A stretch of DNA of 64,000 nucleotides from assembly GCA_934464705.1 (NCBI GenBank), contig CAKSKB010000007.1, forward strand, positions 53,649-117,648. Reading direction: 5' to 3'. Origin of the DNA: an uncultured Clostridia bacterium. GTDB taxonomy: Bacteria; Bacillota; Clostridia; HGM11514. Every line of letters starts with the position of its first letter. Positions within the stretch are counted from its first letter, which is position 1. Under the pieces are notes generated by a model. That model saw nothing but the letters and a program-made list of their open reading frames with translations. It was not told where the DNA came from and did not search any database. The translations under genes were made by a program, and so were the position numbers. Shown piece by piece: positions 61,686-64,000 of this stretch.

Positions 61686-63794
61686 TTAATCTGTAAATTC
61701 TGTTGTTTTATCGCCGCTGACAGTTCCGTCTGCGGTTGTTATAAAGGGAGTGAGCGTGCAGGTCTGCCCCTTAAGCCCGTCGCCGTAAACCAAAATTGCA
61801 AATTTGCCGATTTTCTGCATACCCGAAACATCTCCGCCGGAAAGTTCCATTTTTACATTTTCCGAGTTTTCGAGAACCGCACCGTAAGCTGTAACACCCG
61901 AAGCACCCGTTACCGACGCATATACCGCATATGTATTGTATTGCTTATCGCCGACCGTTCTTGTGCCTGTTATTAATTCGGTTTTTGCTATCCCTGCGGT
62001 TTCCGCCGTTTTGAATGTAACGGCAATTTCGGTATCTTCATTTATTGTTACATCAAAGCTGCCGGAAGCATTTGCCGTCGGGTAGGTTACGTTCTCGCCC
62101 TGTGTTACGGTGATCGTGTCGATTGCGCAACCGTCGTTGGCAGCGGCAGTATAAGAATATGTGCCGGATTTAAGCGCTTCTTCCGAAGGTGCAGCCGTTC
62201 CGCTTTTTATAAGCTTTCCGCCCTCGGAAGCAGAAGCTTTTACAGTGAACTTTTCGGTTGCTTTTACATTGTCGATATAATGATATTTTGTGTTTGTGTC
62301 AACCGATGAATAAACTTCAATCGCACGGGCGTCCACCGGCGATGCATTAAGCCATGCCGTAAGCCCTTCATCCACAAGAGCGCCGTCAAGATAAACATCA
62401 AATTTAGCTGTTTTTTCGTGGAGCTGAATTTTCAGGTTATACCACTGTCCGTAGTTCAGCGCCGGTGTTTTGTAAGCCGTTGTACCTACGCGCAGCTGAT
62501 AGCCTGAAGAATTCGGGCTACCCACGGTTACAAGCATAATCGTCTGATCTCTGCCGTTCTTTACGTCTGCAAGCTTTATATTACCGTTTGAGATGTTCTT
62601 GCCGTCAAATGCTTCGTAGCAGAAATCAAAGGAAATCTCGCTTTCTCCGCCGTAAGTTTTGTCAAACTGAAGCCTTGCCTTGTTCTTGCTTTGGAGAATC
62701 GAGCGCAGCACGCCGTCCTTTGTACCGTCGGGTGTATAAGCCGCACCGTTTTTATCGACGATTTCAAAACCGTTTAAGGTCACGCCTTCGGAATTTTCAT
62801 TAAATGACTGAATATAAGAATAAGGCTTTTCGATATTAAGTTTTACCGTGTAGCTTTTTGTTGTTTCGTCCTCGGCGGTGATGATAAGAACATCGCCGTC
62901 CGAAAGCTTACCGGAAGTTTTTTCAACGCCTTCCGCCGAAGTAACCTTTGCGGTTGCCGCATTGTTATACGAAATGCCGGAAAGCAGATCGATTACGGTT
63001 GCGCCGTCCCAGACGCCGATTTCATTTTCGGAAACCGAAAACTCCTCCGATGTAACCGAATTGTCGGACGAAGCCGCACGCTCCTTCGTAATCTTGATGT
63101 TGTCTACAATGAAGGGGAATGTGCCGTCTGCTGCCTGATAAAGCTCGATTGTTGCCAAATCGTTCAGATTGCCGAAAGCTTTTCCGTTTCTCGAATAACC
63201 CTCGCAGCGTTTTTCACCGTCGATATAGAAAGCCATTGTACCCATATCGGCATCGGCATCGGTTGTTATTTCAACCTTGAGATGATACCATTTTTTGTAT
63301 TCGAGATTTGCGCCCGCCTGACCGACATGCAAGCTGCCGTCCTCTTTTGTGTAAACCGGACGGAAGCTGTAGCCGTCCGAAAAACAGGTTCCGCTTGTTA
63401 TCATAAAAATGTTTTTGCCGGTTGAAGAAAAGGCGTCGAAAAACTTAACCTGCCCGGAATTTGTTGCATACGCCCTGCCTTCCAGCCTGAAATCTGCCTC
63501 AAAGGCAAACGTGCCCGTAAACTTTTCGCCAAATCTGACTTGGGCCTTAGATGTGCTCGTGATGTCCGAAATGAACGCACCGTCCTTGCTGCCGTCCGGA
63601 GTATAGTCGGTGTATGTGTCGGAACCGTCCGCCGGGCGTTCAATCGTTTTGAAAGCCTCCTGTGTTACGCCGCCGAGATTGCTGTCAAAATCCTGTTCAA
63701 ATAATGTGTCTGTTACTGTTTTTGCGTGTGCCGTTGAAACAACCATGGAAAGCGCCATTGCAATTGCCATTATAAAGCATACTGTTCGTTTCAT
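61686..63794 (-). CDS. secreted protein with two lectin-like domains
   Basis: 702 residues with signal peptide (MKRTVCFIMAIAMAL...AHAKT). Two concanavalin/LamG-like repeats (FAFEADFRLEG near 95 with KWYHLKVEITTD; ISFDFCYEAFDG near 385 with QWYNLKIQLHEK and FDVYLDGALVDEG), an Ig/cadherin-like linker (near 260-330), a bacterial repeat-like domain near 535, and a C-terminal Ig-like domain related to that of the protein at 19807. Probable carbohydrate-binding or adhesive role. CGGAGG precedes the ATG. Confidence 0.75.
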   Translation of the reverse strand: MKRTVCFIMAIAMALSMVVSTAHAKTVTDTLFEQDFDSNLGGVTQEAFKTIERPADGSDTYTDYTPDGSKDGAFISDITSTSKAQVRFGEKFTGTFAFEADFRLEGRAYATNSGQVKFFDAFSSTGKNIFMITSGTCFSDGYSFRPVYTKEDGSLHVGQAGANLEYKKWYHLKVEITTDADADMGTMAFYIDGEKRCEGYSRNGKAFGNLNDLATIELYQAADGTFPFIVDNIKITKERAASSDNSVTSEEFSVSENEIGVWDGATVIDLLSGISYNNAATAKVTSAEGVEKTSGKLSDGDVLIITAEDETTKSYTVKLNIEKPYSYIQSFNENSEGVTLNGFEIVDKNGAAYTPDGTKDGVLRSILQSKNKARLQFDKTYGGESEISFDFCYEAFDGKNISNGNIKLADVKNGRDQTIMLVTVGSPNSSGYQLRVGTTAYKTPALNYGQWYNLKIQLHEKTAKFDVYLDGALVDEGLTAWLNASPVDARAIEVYSSVDTNTKYHYIDNVKATEKFTVKASASEGGKLIKSGTAAPSEEALKSGTYSYTAAANDGCAIDTITVTQGENVTYPTANASGSFDVTINEDTEIAVTFKTAETAGIAKTELITGTRTVGDKQYNTYAVYASVTGASGVTAYGAVLENSENVKMELSGGDVSGMQKIGKFAILVYGDGLKGQTCTLTPFITTADGTVSGDKTTEFTD

Positions 63795-63831
63795 GATATA
63801 CCTCCGAAAATTTTTTATTTATCAACCAACC

Positions 63832-63868
63832 GACAGCCCGATTTTCAGGGATGTCGGTCGGTTTTTTA
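63832..63868. terminator. hairpin between SLH gene and 702-residue gene
   Basis: AACCGACAGCCC and GGGATGTCGGTCGGTT form a long imperfect stem; the T run (TTTTTT) is on the plus strand. A smaller GTGAGG/CCTCAC stem lies at 63873-63889. They lie after the SLH stop codon and before the next gene, so could limit read-through. Confidence 0.5.
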
Positions 63869-63911
63869 TAGGTGTGAGGCGACCTCACTAAATAAAGGAG
63901 AGAGGAGTTAG

Positions 63912-64000
63912 CTATTTAATAAGTCTGTAGATAAGGCTTGCTGCCTGTGCACGGGTTGCGTTTGCACCCGGTGCAAATGTTCCGTCGCCCATACCGGAGA
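63912..64000 (-). CDS. C-terminal end of an SLH-domain surface protein (partial)
   Basis: 29 residues visible plus a TAG stop; the gene continues beyond base 64000. The reading is a canonical third SLH repeat end (SGMGDGTFAPGANATRAQA, then ASLIYRLIK), nearly the same as the last SLH repeat of the giant at 14546. First visible gene of the second surface operon. Confidence 0.85.
   Translation of the reverse strand, partial: SGMGDGTFAPGANATRAQAASLIYRLIK

Overview
The window looks like chromosome from an anaerobic, Gram-positive-type member of the Clostridia (Bacillota). The evidence is the rex repressor, CsoR-type copper control, S-layer-homology (SLH) surface proteins, the gene orders yybS-gdpP-rplI-dnaB and tilS-hpt-ftsH, a tRNA without an encoded CCA end, near-consensus TTGACA/17/TATAAT promoters, and a complete HdrABC-FlxABCD redox module. 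The genus cannot be fixed from the sequence. The gene content fits a gut- or rumen-type polysaccharide fermenter.

Layout. 1-1.9 kb: a two-component system and a 26-codon stub of a MATE transporter. 1.9-14.4 kb: one long minus-strand operon from a single good promoter at 14383-14411, in transcription order malate dehydrogenase, fumarase, hdrB, hdrC, hdrA, flxD, flxC, flxB, flxA, fumarate-reductase FeS subunit, fumarate-reductase flavoprotein, small PQ-loop-like membrane protein, rex, terminator, PAS protein. 14.5-24.5 kb: a surface-polysaccharide locus (SLH beta-helix giant, a secreted paralogue of its N-terminus, a GH38-like/DUF5054 protein) with a divergent AraC regulator. 24.6-26 kb: gdhA. 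26.1-29.6 kb: a solitary, very AT-rich 1178-residue SIR2-domain protein, a probable acquired antiphage gene. 29.8-31.5 kb: an AraC-GyrI regulator and a C39-like peptidase. 31.6-34.4 kb: csoR-copA-copZ with operators. 34.5-35.6 kb: tRNA-Leu(GAG) followed by repeats that copy the tRNA 3' end. 35.3-38.8 kb: a PspC-type protein, a GH42-like glycosidase and a divergent AraC regulator. 38.8-39.7 kb: gene-poor DNA with an orphan promoter and a 278-bp MITE. 39.7-48.3 kb: the core operon yybS-gdpP-rplI-dnaB-tilS-hpt-ftsH. 48.3-56.2 kb: YihY/BrkB protein, MATE exporter, membrane protein, AraC regulator, sugar kinase, a NagB-ROK fusion, the second MITE copy and a metallophosphoesterase. 56.3-64 kb: a second surface locus (hypothetical protein, two FAD proteins, a secreted beta-helix protein, a secreted modular protein and the tail of another SLH protein).

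How the genes may work together. The first operon encodes every step from oxaloacetate to succinate (malate dehydrogenase, fumarase, soluble fumarate reductase) beside a complete NADH-linked HdrABC-FlxABCD complex and the NADH-sensing repressor Rex. My reading is a cytosolic electron-bifurcating system in which NADH oxidation drives ferredoxin reduction together with an exergonic reduction that ends at fumarate, either directly or through a thiol/disulfide made by HdrB. This is inference from gene content and active-site motifs. It is the strongest candidate in the window for an undescribed system; the SIR2 gene is second.
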